Shown: piece by piece, positions 26,160-35,479 of the stretch
How positions within the stretch are numbered: position 1 is the first letter of the stretch
Layout of the letters: the number at the start of each line of letters is the position of its first letter
Assembly: GCF_024211275.1 (NCBI RefSeq)
Contig: NZ_JAMLDX010000001.1
Coordinates: 372,001-436,000, forward strand
Direction of reading: 5' to 3'
Length of the DNA: 64,000 bases
Origin: Sphingomonas tagetis
Lineage (GTDB): Bacteria > Pseudomonadota > Alphaproteobacteria > Sphingomonadales > Sphingomonadaceae
Position numbers and translations under genes: made by a program
The notes under the pieces: model-generated
What the model saw: the letters and a program-made list of their open reading frames with translations, nothing else
Told to the model about the DNA's origin: nothing
The model's database searches: none

Positions 26160-29156
26160 TCAGAACACCTTGGCCTTGAAGCCGACGAAGAACGACCGGC
26201 CGACCGCGCTGATCGGATAGGCCACCGCCGCAACGTCCGGCTTGGTGTCGAACAGGTTGTTCACACCGGCATAGATGTCGAACTTATCGTCGACATTGTA
26301 GCTGATATAGGCCTCGTGCTCCCACTTCTCCTTGTACCAGATATACTGGCTGGCGACGTAGTCGGGGTTCGCCGCTTCCTGCTCGCGGGTCACGCGGCGG
26401 GTCTTGGCCCACCAGTTGACGCCATAGTTGAGCGTCAGCGGCCCCTTCTCCCAGGTCAGGTCGAAGGTCGCGCTGTACTTGGGCGACGGATAGAGCGCCG
26501 AATCCAGCTCGTTCTCGGCATCGGCGCCCGAGCTGGGCACGAACTGCAGCTTGTCGAGATAGTTGCCCTGCGCCCGCACGGTGAAGGTGCCGGCATTGGC
26601 GAACGGCTCGAAGCGATAGGTCAGCGAGACGTCGAGACCCGCGGTCTCATACGACGCCACATTCTCCGGAATGATCGTGAAGAAGCTGATGTAGCCGTTG
26701 GTCGAGCTGCGGCGGATCACCTGGCAGTAGATGTTGTTAAGATTGGGCTGATCGACGCACAGATCGACCACCGACTGCGCGGTCGAGTAGTTGATCGCCT
26801 GCTGGATTTTGATGTCGTACCAGTCGGCGGTGATCGACAGACCCGGGATGAAGCGCGGACGCACCACGGCGCCAGCGGTCCAGGTGCGCGCGGTTTCCTC
26901 CTGCAACGTCGGATTGCCGCCCTGGAAACCGAGCAGGCTGCTGTTCTGCGGCGAGGTGAAGTCATTCGCCGGGTTGAACGCGGCCCGTTGCGCCGGCGTC
27001 AGGCCTGCGGCCGTCAGCGCCGCGGTGCAGTTTGCCGCGCGATACTGAGTGCCTTCGGCGAGACGGTCGGGACCGCACGGATCGATGATGAACTCATAGG
27101 TGCCGCTACCGCCCGCGAACAGCTCGGTAATGTTCGGCGCGCGTACCGCCTCCGAATAGGTGCCGCGGAACATGAGGTCGCGAACCGGCGCCCAGCTGCC
27201 GTTGACGTTCCAGGTGTTGGTCTGGCCGATCGTCGAATAGTCCGACAGACGATAGGCGGCGCCGACCGACAGGCTCTCGGCGAACGGCATGTCCTTGAGC
27301 AACGGCAGGTTGATCTCGGCGAACACTTCCTTGACGTCGAAGCTGCCGCGATCGACGCGCGCCGGCGCGTTGTCCATCAGCACGCCGCGCAGGCTGACGT
27401 CCGACGGGATGTAGTGGCTGCTCTCGAAGCGATATTCGGCGCCGAGCGCGAAGCCGACCCCGCCGCCCGGCAGCTTGAAGAAGGATTCGGTATCCCCCGT
27501 CAGCACCGCCGACACGACATGCTGCTTGATCCGCGCCCAGTCGGTGTGATCGACCGTCACGAAATCGAGCGCCGCCTGCGACGGCGAGCCTTCGCCGAGG
27601 ATGTTGAGCGGGACGCACTGGCCCGGTGCGAAGGTCACGGGAGCGCCGTTGAAGACGACGCCGTTACCAAAGCTCGAGCCATTGACGGTGGTCTGGCCGG
27701 GCAGGTTGATGCGGCAGGTGACCTGGCCGTTCGCCGGGTTCACCACCGCGTCGAGCGCCGCATAATAGCGGTCGGCGATACGGTCGTTGCGGTTGGTCGC
27801 CTCCTGCGTCGACTGGCCGAAGACATAGGACAGGTCGTATTTCAGGCCCGAACCCAGATCGCCGCGCGCGCCGACGACCGTGCGAAACAGCTCGCGCTGC
27901 ATCTCGTAGCGGCGGATGCCGAAGTCGAAATGGTCGCGGCTGAAGATCGCGCCATTCGCCGATGCCGCAGCGCCATAGCGCTGGCGCAGATAGGCGTTGT
28001 CGGGGAACAGCTCGGTGTAGAAGTCATAGGTCGGCTGCGCGAAGGTGTACGCGGTCGAGCGGACATATTTGCCCTGCGCATAGATTTCGAGCGCGGGGCT
28101 GAACTCGAACTTACCCATCAGATTGGCGATATGGCGCCGGCTGTAGGGCAGGAAGTCGCCATAATAGCTCTCGCGCGGCGTGCTCGAGCCGCCGACGGTG
28201 AAGGCCGAACCGGGCACATAGGTGCCGAGGTCGTAGATGCCGCCCTCACCGGTGCGGTCGGGCGTGAAGTCGCCATCGAGATCGACCGCGCCGCCCGGCG
28301 AGCTGTCCGCCCAGCGCAGGTCGGTGTACAGAATGCGGTCGGGCACGTTGGGATTGTCGGTCGCGCTGCCCGGCGCGCCGTCGGCGCGGTTGCGTGCGAA
28401 CGCGTAGGACGGGCCGGTCAGGCCATAGTTCAGGCGATCGCGCTGGCTGAAGCGGTCAGTCTCCTGAAACTCATAGGCTGCCGTGACATTGCCGCGCCCG
28501 TCGGCGAAGTTCTTGCCCCAGGTCACCGCGATGAAGCGCGAGCCCGCGTCGCCGCGCTGGGCAATGTTGGCCTGGCCGCGCAGGCGCAAGCCGTCGAAAT
28601 CGTCCTTGAGGATGAAGTTGACCACGCCGGTCACGCCGTCCGCACCGTAAACGGCCGAGGCGCCGCCGGTGAGGATGTCGATGCTCTGCACCAGATCCGA
28701 CGGGATCGTGTTGACGTCGACCGCGGCGATACCGGGATAGCCCGCGACGTGGCGGCGGCCGTCGACCAGCACCAGCGTGCGCTGCGTGCCGAGGTTGCGC
28801 AGATCGAGCAGGTTCACGCCGACATTCTGCGCGTTGCTGAGGTTCGAACCGGCCACGTCGAGGTTGCTCTGCGAGCCGAGCAGCGCGGGCGTGTCGATCA
28901 GGAATTCGGTGAGGTTGGTCTTGCCCGATTGCTCGACGGCTTCGGTGGTAATCACCTGGACCGGATTGGGCATCGACAATTCGGGGCGGCCGATGCGCGA
29001 ACCGGTGACGATGATGACTTCATCGTCTTCAGCTGCGGCGGCGGTTGCGGGTGTGTCCTGCGCCATCGCCGGCGTGGAGAGCGCTGCCAGCGCGATCGAA
29101 TTCAGCGACGCAGCGAGAAGAAAGCTCTTGCGCGAGCCGGGACGAGATAGACGCAT
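26160..29156 (-). CDS. TonB-dependent outer-membrane receptor
   Basis: A 998-residue receptor. The signal peptide ends near STPAMAQ (residue 33). A TonB-box-like EVIIVTGSRI lies at 46-55, a plug domain at about 60-180 (LVLVDGRRHVAGYP, GGASAVYGADGVTGVVN), and a C-terminal beta barrel ends with aromatic Phe (KAKVF). Such proteins import large or scarce substrates with energy from TonB-ExbBD. The closest-looking group is the sphingomonad/Xanthomonas receptor expansion with unassigned carbohydrate or peptide substrates. No enzyme or regulator next to it suggests a substrate; neither the divL operon nor ahcY is a usual partner. Confidence 0.9.
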   Translation of the reverse strand: MRLSRPGSRKSFLLAASLNSIALAALSTPAMAQDTPATAAAAEDDEVIIVTGSRIGRPELSMPNPVQVITTEAVEQSGKTNLTEFLIDTPALLGSQSNLDVAGSNLSNAQNVGVNLLDLRNLGTQRTLVLVDGRRHVAGYPGIAAVDVNTIPSDLVQSIDILTGGASAVYGADGVTGVVNFILKDDFDGLRLRGQANIAQRGDAGSRFIAVTWGKNFADGRGNVTAAYEFQETDRFSQRDRLNYGLTGPSYAFARNRADGAPGSATDNPNVPDRILYTDLRWADSSPGGAVDLDGDFTPDRTGEGGIYDLGTYVPGSAFTVGGSSTPRESYYGDFLPYSRRHIANLMGKFEFSPALEIYAQGKYVRSTAYTFAQPTYDFYTELFPDNAYLRQRYGAAASANGAIFSRDHFDFGIRRYEMQRELFRTVVGARGDLGSGLKYDLSYVFGQSTQEATNRNDRIADRYYAALDAVVNPANGQVTCRINLPGQTTVNGSSFGNGVVFNGAPVTFAPGQCVPLNILGEGSPSQAALDFVTVDHTDWARIKQHVVSAVLTGDTESFFKLPGGGVGFALGAEYRFESSHYIPSDVSLRGVLMDNAPARVDRGSFDVKEVFAEINLPLLKDMPFAESLSVGAAYRLSDYSTIGQTNTWNVNGSWAPVRDLMFRGTYSEAVRAPNITELFAGGSGTYEFIIDPCGPDRLAEGTQYRAANCTAALTAAGLTPAQRAAFNPANDFTSPQNSSLLGFQGGNPTLQEETARTWTAGAVVRPRFIPGLSITADWYDIKIQQAINYSTAQSVVDLCVDQPNLNNIYCQVIRRSSTNGYISFFTIIPENVASYETAGLDVSLTYRFEPFANAGTFTVRAQGNYLDKLQFVPSSGADAENELDSALYPSPKYSATFDLTWEKGPLTLNYGVNWWAKTRRVTREQEAANPDYVASQYIWYKEKWEHEAYISYNVDDKFDIYAGVNNLFDTKPDVAAVAYPISAVGRSFFVGFKAKVF

Positions 29157-29307
29157 TACGGGTTCCCTTTTGTGTTCCCTCCCCCACCCAACAGATATGT
29201 TGTCCCCGCCTTTAGTTGCGCCCGATACGTCCTGCTTCGCAACCCATATTGGTCAATTTTGTTACGGTGTTGCCGTCCTGCAACAGCAACGTTCTGGAAA
29301 CGCAACG

Positions 29308-29338
29308 AAAAAGGGCGCGTCCGTTGCCGGACGCGCCC
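29308..29338 (-). terminator. Rho-independent terminator downstream of ahcY
   Basis: An 11-bp perfect stem (GGGCGCGTCCG 29313-29323 with CGGACGCGCCC 29328-29338), four-base loop, and five T on the minus strand. It is located 27 bases past the ahcY stop, between ahcY and the TonB receptor gene. Confidence 0.85.
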
Positions 29339-29365
29339 CGATTACGTTACGGCAGGGCCGTAAAA

Positions 29366-30772
29366 TCAGTAACGATAGTGATCAGGCTTGAACGGCCCCT
29401 CGACCGGCACGCCGATATAATCGGCCTGCTTCTTGGTCAGCGTGGTCAGCTTGACGCCGAGCTTTTCGAGGTGAAGCGCCGCAACCTTCTCGTCGAGATG
29501 CTTGGGCAGAACGTACACGTCGTTCTTGTACTTGTCGGCGCCGGTCCACAGCTCGAGCTGCGCGAGGACCTGGTTGGTGAAGCTCGACGACATCACGAAC
29601 GACGGGTGGCCGGTCGCGTTGCCGAGGTTCACCAGACGGCCCTTCGACAGCACGATGATCTTCTTGCCGTCGGGGAACTCGACCTCGTCGACCTGCGGCT
29701 TGATCTCGGTCCACTTCATGTTGGCCAGGCCGGCGATCTCGATCTCGCTGTCGAAATGGCCGATGTTCGAGACGATCGCCATGTTCTTCATCGCGCGCAT
29801 GTGATCGACGGTCAGCACGGCTTCGTTGCCGGTCGCGGTGACGAAGATGTCGGCGCGAGTCGCCGCCTCTTCCATCGTCACGACCTCATAGCCCTCCATC
29901 GCCGCCTGCAGCGCGCAGATCGGGTCGATCTCGGTCACCAGCACGCGTGCGCCGCCGTTGCGCAGCGACGCGGCCGAGCCCTTGCCGACATCGCCGAAGC
30001 CGGCGACGACCGCGACCTTGCCGGCCAGCATCACGTCGGTGGCGCGGCGGATCGCGTCGACCAGCGATTCCTTGCAGCCATAGAGGTTGTCGAACTTCGA
30101 CTTGGTGACGCTGTCGTTCACGTTGATCGCCGGGAAGGGCAGCTTGCCCTTCTTGGACAGCTCGTACAGACGATGCACGCCGGTGGTGGTCTCTTCCGAC
30201 ACGCCCTTGATCGTCTGGACGGTCTTGGTGAGGTAACCCGGACGCTCGGCGAGGAAGCGGGTCAGCGTCGCGACGAAGATCTCTTCCTCTTCGTTCGACG
30301 GGGTGAACAGTTCTTCACCCGCCTCGACGCGCGCGCCCCACAGCGCGAACATGGTGGCATCGCCACCGTCGTCGAGGATCATGTTGCAGGTCTGGTCCTG
30401 ACCCCAGTCGAAGATGCGGATGACGTAATCCCAATATTCTTCCAGCGTCTCGCCCTTGACGGCGAACACCGGGATGCCCGCCTGCGCGATCGCGGCGGCG
30501 GCATGGTCCTGGGTCGAATAGATGTTGCAGGTCGCCCAGCGCAGTTCGGCGCCGAGTTCCTTGAGCGTCTCGATCAGCACCGCGGTCTGGATCGTCATGT
30601 GCAGCGAGCCGGTGATGCGCGCGCCCTTGAGCGGCTTGCTCGCGCCGAATTCCTCGCGCAGCGCCATCAGGCCCGGCATTTCGGTCTCGGCGATCTCGAT
30701 TTCCTTGCGGCCGAACGCAGCGAGCGAGAGGTCCTTGATGACGTAGTCGGTCTTTTCGAGCACGGTGGCCAC
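29366..30772 (-). CDS. ahcY: Adenosylhomocysteinase (SAH hydrolase)
   Basis: A 468-residue NAD-dependent enzyme splitting S-adenosylhomocysteine to adenosine and homocysteine, which relieves product inhibition of methyltransferases. The NAD-binding motif [17 protein letters not shown] and the C-terminal [21 protein letters not shown] ... KPDHYRY are diagnostic. I chose the GTG at 30772 because GGAGAA lies six bases upstream. An ATG at 30820 would add 16 unrelated residues. A perfect 20-bp palindrome 88 bases upstream suggests repressor control. Confidence 0.95.
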   Translation of the reverse strand: MATVLEKTDYVIKDLSLAAFGRKEIEIAETEMPGLMALREEFGASKPLKGARITGSLHMTIQTAVLIETLKELGAELRWATCNIYSTQDHAAAAIAQAGIPVFAVKGETLEEYWDYVIRIFDWGQDQTCNMILDDGGDATMFALWGARVEAGEELFTPSNEEEEIFVATLTRFLAERPGYLTKTVQTIKGVSEETTTGVHRLYELSKKGKLPFPAINVNDSVTKSKFDNLYGCKESLVDAIRRATDVMLAGKVAVVAGFGDVGKGSAASLRNGGARVLVTEIDPICALQAAMEGYEVVTMEEAATRADIFVTATGNEAVLTVDHMRAMKNMAIVSNIGHFDSEIEIAGLANMKWTEIKPQVDEVEFPDGKKIIVLSKGRLVNLGNATGHPSFVMSSSFTNQVLAQLELWTGADKYKNDVYVLPKHLDEKVAALHLEKLGVKLTTLTKKQADYIGVPVEGPFKPDHYRY

Positions 30773-30860
30773 GACTTGTTCTCCGGATGTGGGTCTTCGC
30801 GCCGGGAAGCCCGGCGACATGACGCGCCCCTAGCGGATCAGTCGGACCTTCGCAATCCAA

Positions 30861-30880
30861 ATATAAAGATATCTTTATAT
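30861..30880 (-). promoter_or_regulatory. Perfect 20-bp operator-like palindrome upstream of ahcY
   Basis: ATATAAAGATATCTTTATAT reads the same on both strands and stands out as AT-only-like DNA in a GC-rich region. Its pattern is that of ArsR-family operators. SahR, an ArsR-family repressor sensing S-adenosylhomocysteine, is known to control ahcY and methionine-cycle genes in Proteobacteria. I infer an SahR-type site; the regulator gene is not in this window. The palindrome also contains the stop codon (30875-30877) of the upstream desaturase-family gene. Confidence 0.7.
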
Positions 30881-31708
30881 CGCGTCCGGAAGGCCGTCAG
30901 GCGCCGGGTTGCCGCGGCGCTTCAGCCGCGCCGGCAGGTCGATCCACGCGCGGACGCTGTGCGGCTGTTCGACACCGGCGAGGCCGACATCGGGCCACTC
31001 GTCCTTTGCCGGAAACCATGCAGTTCCGAACAGCCGGTCCCACAATGTCGTGCACGCGCCGAAATTCTTGTCGAAGTGATGCTCGTCGAGGCTGTGGTGG
31101 ATGCGGTGGAAGCGGTTGTCGACGATCAGCGCGCGCAGCGGGCCGATGTCGAGTCGTGCCGGCGAATGAATGTACGACGCCTGCAGGTGAAGCACCACGA
31201 CCACCGCCGGAATGCTGTAACTCGCCTCCACCGCGATCAGGCTGGCGGGCACGAGCAGGAACAGCATCTGGAACAGCGGCTCGCTGATATGATGATAGGC
31301 GTTGACCGCATTGAGCTCGCGGATCGAGTGATGCACCGCGTGATAGCGCCACAGCCAGCGGTGCTGCGCGCGGTGGAACCAGTAGAAGAAGAAGTCGTAG
31401 ATAAATGCGGCCAGCACCGGCGCCACGATCGCCCCGGTCCAGTTCGCCCACGGGCCCATCTCGGGTACGAGCACGGCAAGGTTGAGCGGCGCGATGCCGA
31501 TCATCGCCCACAGGCTGCGATAGGCGGCATGCGCCAGCAGCATCACCGGAATCCACAACGACCAGAAGATCAGTCCCGGCAGCCGCCCACGCAGCGAATG
31601 GCGCTCGCGCGGCAGCAGCAGCTCGATCGCGGTCATCGACGCAAAGCCGAGCGCCCAGGGCGCGAGCAATTGCGGCAGTGTTTCGGTCAGGCGGGCGAGG
31701 CTGTCCAT
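30875..31708 (-). CDS. Fatty acid hydroxylase / sterol desaturase family membrane protein
   Basis: A 277-residue integral membrane di-iron oxygenase. There are several hydrophobic segments at 10-100 and about 130-165. The eight-histidine clusters HRAQH, HAVHH and HRIHH plus a following HH fit the family (HX3H, HX2HH, HX2HH). Members hydroxylate or desaturate lipids, carotenoids, sterols or sphingolipid-type substrates. The substrate cannot be told here, and no sterol genes are visible. It lies upstream of ahcY on the same strand, with its stop codon inside the ahcY operator. Confidence 0.85.
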   Translation of the reverse strand: MDSLARLTETLPQLLAPWALGFASMTAIELLLPRERHSLRGRLPGLIFWSLWIPVMLLAHAAYRSLWAMIGIAPLNLAVLVPEMGPWANWTGAIVAPVLAAFIYDFFFYWFHRAQHRWLWRYHAVHHSIRELNAVNAYHHISEPLFQMLFLLVPASLIAVEASYSIPAVVVVLHLQASYIHSPARLDIGPLRALIVDNRFHRIHHSLDEHHFDKNFGACTTLWDRLFGTAWFPAKDEWPDVGLAGVEQPHSVRAWIDLPARLKRRGNPAPDGLPDAI

Positions 31709-31837
31709 GCTGCCCTCATGCCGCGCAACCCGGTTCCAAAAGGTTAAACCCCGCGCGGTCCCGCCATGTTGACCGTGGACTTTTCGCGTTCGGCCTGATC
31801 CACCTTGCGCTTCAACGCGTTAACGGGGGACTTCACG

Positions 31838-32233
31838 ATGCGGAAACAGCTTCTGGCGCTCGGCGCAGCCATCCTTGTGTCGAGCTGCGGTGGCGGCGAA
31901 GGCGGTAACGCCACCGCAGACGACGACGGCGCTGCGGCGGGCGCGGACTTCCCTGATCAATATGCCGGCACCTGGGCCGCCGATTGCGCGAGTCCGTTCG
32001 CCAAGTTCGAGGACGGCGGCGTCACCCTCTATCCCGTCACCAAGCCCTATCCGCTCAAGGAAGCCAAGGTCGAAGGATCGAACCTGCTGGTCAGCTATAC
32101 CAGCCCCGATGTGCCCGGCACGGTCACCGAGACCTATGCGATCGAAGGCGATACGCTTCGTCTGACGACGAGCGCGGTCGACGGCAAGGTGGCGGCGACG
32201 TGGACCAAGAAGCCGATGCAGAAGTGTAGCTGA
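31838..32233 (+). CDS. Small lipoprotein of unknown function
   Basis: A 131-residue protein beginning at ATG 31838, with GGGGA nine bases upstream. The lipobox LVSSC (Cys at about residue 16) follows a short signal (MRKQLLALGAAI). The mature part starts with a Gly/Asp/Ala-rich tether and then a domain with two Cys that may pair (ADCASPF and the C-terminal QKCS). The domain, with GTWAADCASP and VTETYAIEGDTLRLT, resembles small beta-sandwich proteins, but I do not recognise a named family. It is flanked downstream by a large inverted repeat. Confidence 0.75.
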   Translation: MRKQLLALGAAILVSSCGGGEGGNATADDDGAAAGADFPDQYAGTWAADCASPFAKFEDGGVTLYPVTKPYPLKEAKVEGSNLLVSYTSPDVPGTVTETYAIEGDTLRLTTSAVDGKVAATWTKKPMQKCS

Positions 32234-32249
32234 ACCGGTTGCGGCACCG

Positions 32250-32314
32250 GCCCGCTCCCCCACCCGGCCACCCACGAGCGTAAACTGATTGGGTGGCCGG
32301 GTGAGGGAGCGGGC
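32250..32314. repeat. Large inverted repeat between convergent genes
   Basis: Two 25-base arms (32250-32274 and 32290-32314) are complementary except for one base and enclose a 15-base loop. The arms begin GCCCGCTCCC and contain CACCCGGCCACCCA. It lies between the converging lipoprotein and YqgE genes, so it could terminate both transcripts. It looks like another dispersed intergenic element. Confidence 0.75.
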
Positions 32315-32354
32315 GGAGCAGCCTCGTTCGGCTTGCCGAACCAAAAAAGCGCCG

Positions 32355-32915
32355 TCAGGCGGTGCCGCCGCCGACGCCCAGCATCCTCGGATCGATCCCC
32401 GCGGCCTCGAACCCGCGCTCCCAGCGCCGGTCGACTTGCGTGTCATAAATGATCCCCGGGTCGCCAGGCACATTGAACCAGCCGTGCCGCGTCATCTCCT
32501 CGTCGAGCTGCTCCTCGCCCCAGCCGGCATAGCCGAGCGCGACCAGCCAGCGCGACGGCCCCTTCCCTTCGGCGATCGCGCGCAGCACGTCGATCGTGCC
32601 CGACAGCGCCCATTTGCCGGCGACGTCGATCGTGTCCTGCCCGCCCCAGTCGGTCGAATGCAGCACGAAGCCGCGGCGCGGTTCGACCGGCCCGCCGAAA
32701 TGCACCGGCGCGTCCGGCGCATCGCCGGGATCGATCTCGAATTGCTGCAACAGCTCGTGCAGGCCAAGCCCCGCGATGGTCGCGCCGACACCGATGCCGA
32801 GCGCGCCCTGCCCGTCATGCGCACACATCGCGATAACGGCGCGCTCGAACCGCGGGTCGCCGATCCCCGGCATGGCCAGCAGGATCTGGCCGGTAAGGTA
32901 CGCTTGAGACTCCAT
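32355..32915 (-). CDS. YqgE/AlgH family protein
   Basis: A 186-residue DUF179 (YqgE/AlgH) protein. Typical segments are YLTGQILLAMPGIGDPRFER near the start, VHFGGPVEPRRGFVLHS in the middle, and YAGWGEEQLDEEMTRHGWF toward the C-terminus. The biochemical role of the family is unresolved; a link to alginate regulation was proposed for AlgH in Pseudomonas. The start at 32915 (MESQAYLTG) fits the family, while an ATG at 32930 is also possible; neither has a clear ribosome-binding site. It is divergent from the peroxiredoxin gene. Confidence 0.88.
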   Translation of the reverse strand: MESQAYLTGQILLAMPGIGDPRFERAVIAMCAHDGQGALGIGVGATIAGLGLHELLQQFEIDPGDAPDAPVHFGGPVEPRRGFVLHSTDWGGQDTIDVAGKWALSGTIDVLRAIAEGKGPSRWLVALGYAGWGEEQLDEEMTRHGWFNVPGDPGIIYDTQVDRRWERGFEAAGIDPRMLGVGGGTA

Positions 32916-33023
32916 ATCGTCGCAAAACATACTGCCAGCCGTTCGGCTCCGCCACGCTTGAAAAAGCCGGGGATCGTGCCAAGTGGGGGCGATCCCGCAT
33001 GTTGCGGCCAACAGGAGACGAGC

Positions 33024-33503
33024 ATGACCATCCAAGTCGGCGATCGCGTGCCCAGCGCGACCTTCATCAAGGCCACCGAGAACGGCCCAGAGCCGGTCAG
33101 CTCCGACGAATTTTTCGCGGGCCGCAAGGTCGCGCTCTTTTCGGTGCCCGGCGCCTTCACCCCGACCTGCTCGGCGCGCCACCTGCCCGGCTATGTCGAG
33201 AAGGCCGACGAGCTCAAGGCCAAGGGCGTGGACGAGATCGCCTGCACCGCGGTCAACGATGCGTTCGTGATGGGCGCATGGGGCAAGAGCGCCGAGGCGG
33301 ACAATGTGACGATGCTCTCTGACGGCAACGGCGCCTTCGCCAAGGCGGTCGGTCTCGATTTCGACGGCAGCAAGTTCGGCATGGGCACGCGCGGCCAGCG
33401 TTACTCGATGCTGGTCAATGACGGCGTGGTCGAGCAGCTTCACGTCGAAGCCCCCGGTGAGTTCAAGGTCAGCTCCGCCGAACATCTGATCGAGAATCTC
33501 TGA
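33024..33503 (+). CDS. Peroxiredoxin (Prx5/AHP5 type)
   Basis: A 159-residue thiol peroxidase reducing hydrogen peroxide and organic peroxides. The peroxidatic Cys49 sits in PGAFTPTCSARHLPGY, the Prx5 signature. A second Cys (Cys74, EIACTAVND) may or may not resolve the disulfide. AGGAGA lies six bases before the ATG. The gene stands alone, with yqgE divergent upstream. A glutaredoxin or thioredoxin would be the electron donor; trxA is elsewhere in the window. Confidence 0.92.
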   Translation: MTIQVGDRVPSATFIKATENGPEPVSSDEFFAGRKVALFSVPGAFTPTCSARHLPGYVEKADELKAKGVDEIACTAVNDAFVMGAWGKSAEADNVTMLSDGNGAFAKAVGLDFDGSKFGMGTRGQRYSMLVNDGVVEQLHVEAPGEFKVSSAEHLIENL

Positions 33504-33596
33504 TCGTCTTATGCTTTCGGTCGTTCGCCGGTTTCGCGTTGACGCAGGAACCGGCGGGCGATGAAGCTGTTGTCTTCCATGCAAGGGAGACTTGAG

Positions 33597-33839
33597 ATGA
33601 TGGACGAAACCACCCCACCCGCCACCGCGACCGAACAGGAGGCATCGCTGCTCGATCAGGCGCGCGATGCACTGAGCGATGCGGGCGATGCGATCCGTGA
33701 CGCGGTCGACGGCGTCGTCGATGCCGCCAAGGAACATCCGGCCGCAGCTGCCGCCATCGCGGCGGGCGCGGCTGCCGCAGTCGCGGGCGCCGCCTATGGC
33801 ATCAGCAAACTGCGCGAGAAGGACACCGCGGACAGCTGA
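33597..33839 (+). CDS. Small tail-anchored membrane protein
   Basis: An 80-residue protein. Residues 15-46 form an amphipathic helix (LLDQARDALSDAGDAIRDAV). An Ala/Gly-rich hydrophobic stretch at 48-69 with small-residue spacing like a glycine zipper follows, then a charged tail KLREKDTADS. The layout recalls ElaB/YqjD (DUF883) proteins, which anchor to the inner membrane and associate with ribosomes in stationary phase, but identity is too low to claim this. GGGAG precedes the ATG by about eight bases. An upstream Met at 33561 is less likely. Confidence 0.7.
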   Translation: MMDETTPPATATEQEASLLDQARDALSDAGDAIRDAVDGVVDAAKEHPAAAAAIAAGAAAAVAGAAYGISKLREKDTADS

Positions 33840-33845
33840 CCGGCA

Positions 33846-33873
33846 CGGCGCGCGGGTTGCGGCCCGCGCGCCG
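33846..33873 (+). terminator. Strong GC hairpin after the small membrane protein
   Basis: An 11-bp perfect stem (CGGCGCGCGGG 33846-33856 with CCCGCGCGCCG 33863-33873) with a six-base loop, starting seven bases after the stop codon. No T-run follows, so termination would be of the tail-less kind. It may instead insulate amn downstream. Confidence 0.45.
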
Positions 33874-33940
33874 CCCGGCTGCCATCGTGTTGCCACGGAC
33901 CGGTCTTGCCAACGTCATGTTGCGGCATTAGCCGTCCAAG

Positions 33941-35392
33941 ATGACAACAGCAGAACAAATCGTCGCCGACCTGGATCGGCTCTACACCGCGTCCGTCACC
34001 CGTCTTCAGGACGCGCTCACGCTCTATCTCACCGAAGGTACCGCGCCCGATCCGGCGCGCCGCAAGGACGGCAGCTTCGCCTATCCCGAGATCCGCGTCG
34101 CCTATCGCAACGAAGTCGACCGCCCCACCCCGGCCCGCTCGTTCGGCCGGCTGGTCACGCCGGGCGACTATTCGATCAGCGTCACCAAGCCCGCGGTCTT
34201 CGCGGCCTATCTCATCGAACAGCTCACGCTGCTGATCGAGGACTATGACGTCGAGGTCAGCGCCGTTCCCGGGCGGCAGGAAATCCCCTTCCCCTATGTC
34301 CTCGACCCGGGCCACGCCGCGCGCATGGACGAGGTGTCGACACTCGAGCTCGCCCGCCACTTCCCGGCGACCGAGCTCGCGCATATCGGCGACGAGATTG
34401 CCGATGGCACCTGGATCGGCCTCGACGGCACGCGCCCGCTGGCGCTGTTCGACGGGCTGCGCACCGATTTCAGCCTGGCGCGGCTTCGCCACTATACCGG
34501 CACGCCCACCGAACACGTCCAGCAATATATCCTGTTCACCAACTATCACCGTTATGTGGACGAGTTCGTGCGCTGGGCGTCGGAGCAGGTCGGCCCGGAC
34601 GAGAGCGGCGAGCCGCGCCGCTTCACCGGCGTCTCCGGCCCCGGCGGCATCATGTACAAGTCCGGCGACGATCCCGAGATGCTGCTGACCGACAGCGCCT
34701 GGCGGCGGCACCAGATGCCCGCCTGGCATCTGATGGCCGAGGACGGCACCGGTATCACGCTGGTCAATATCGGCGTCGGCCCGTCGAACGCGAAGACGAT
34801 CACCGACCACCTCGCGGTGCTGCGCCCCGAAGCGTGGCTGATGATCGGCCATTGCGGCGGCCTGCGCCCCAGCCAGCGCATCGGCGACTATGTGCTCGCG
34901 CACGCCTATCTGCGCGACGACCATGTCCTCGACGACGTGCTGCCGCCGGAAATCCCGGTTCCGGCGATCGCCGAGGTACAACAGGCGCTCGCCCGCGCCG
35001 CGGAGACCGTGTCCGGCCAGACCGGCGAGGAACTCAAGCGCCGGCTGCGCACGGGCACGATCGTCACCACCGACGACCGCAACTGGGAGCTGCGCTTCTC
35101 GCGCTCGGCGCTACGCTTCTCGCTCAGCCGCGCGGTCGGCGTGGATATGGAAAGCGCCACGCTCGCCGCGCAGGGTTATCGCTTCCGCGTCCCCTACGGC
35201 ACCTTGCTGTGCGTCTCGGACAAGCCGCTGCACGGCGAGCTCAAGCTGCCGGGTCAGGCCAACCGCTTCTACGAGCGCGCGATCGCCGAGCATCTCAAGA
35301 TCGGCATCGAAGCCTGCGAGGAGCTGCGCCGGGAAGGCGCCAAGCTCCATTCGCGCAAGCTGCGCGCGTTCAACGAACCGCCGTTCCGTTGA
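33941..35392 (+). CDS. amn: AMP nucleosidase
   Basis: A 483-residue enzyme hydrolysing AMP to adenine and ribose 5-phosphate, with a role in adenylate pool control. An N-terminal AMP-nucleosidase-specific domain covers about 1-180. The C-terminal nucleoside-phosphorylase fold has MIGHCGGLRPSQRIGDYVLA and VGVDMESATLAAQGYRFRVP, where Glu and Asp contact the substrate. The length is within one residue of E. coli Amn. No ribosome-binding site better than AAG-type is visible before the ATG. Confidence 0.93.
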   Translation: MTTAEQIVADLDRLYTASVTRLQDALTLYLTEGTAPDPARRKDGSFAYPEIRVAYRNEVDRPTPARSFGRLVTPGDYSISVTKPAVFAAYLIEQLTLLIEDYDVEVSAVPGRQEIPFPYVLDPGHAARMDEVSTLELARHFPATELAHIGDEIADGTWIGLDGTRPLALFDGLRTDFSLARLRHYTGTPTEHVQQYILFTNYHRYVDEFVRWASEQVGPDESGEPRRFTGVSGPGGIMYKSGDDPEMLLTDSAWRRHQMPAWHLMAEDGTGITLVNIGVGPSNAKTITDHLAVLRPEAWLMIGHCGGLRPSQRIGDYVLAHAYLRDDHVLDDVLPPEIPVPAIAEVQQALARAAETVSGQTGEELKRRLRTGTIVTTDDRNWELRFSRSALRFSLSRAVGVDMESATLAAQGYRFRVPYGTLLCVSDKPLHGELKLPGQANRFYERAIAEHLKIGIEACEELRREGAKLHSRKLRAFNEPPFR

Positions 35393-35479
35393 TACGGATC
35401 GGCGCGAACGCTTTTGTTTGACTGGGGAAACCGATTCGCGTCAGGTTGGTTACAGACACGAAACCAACGGAGTATCGTG

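Noticed and set aside
25617-29150. Plus-strand open frame of 1177 codons
   Set aside because: It runs antisense to the TonB receptor and divL genes and has no signal or domain pattern. It is a product of high GC content, where stop codons are rare in the complementary frame.
30861-30880. Palindrome as a terminator of the upstream desaturase-family gene
   Set aside because: The stem would have no loop and the stop codon lies inside it. An operator role fits better.
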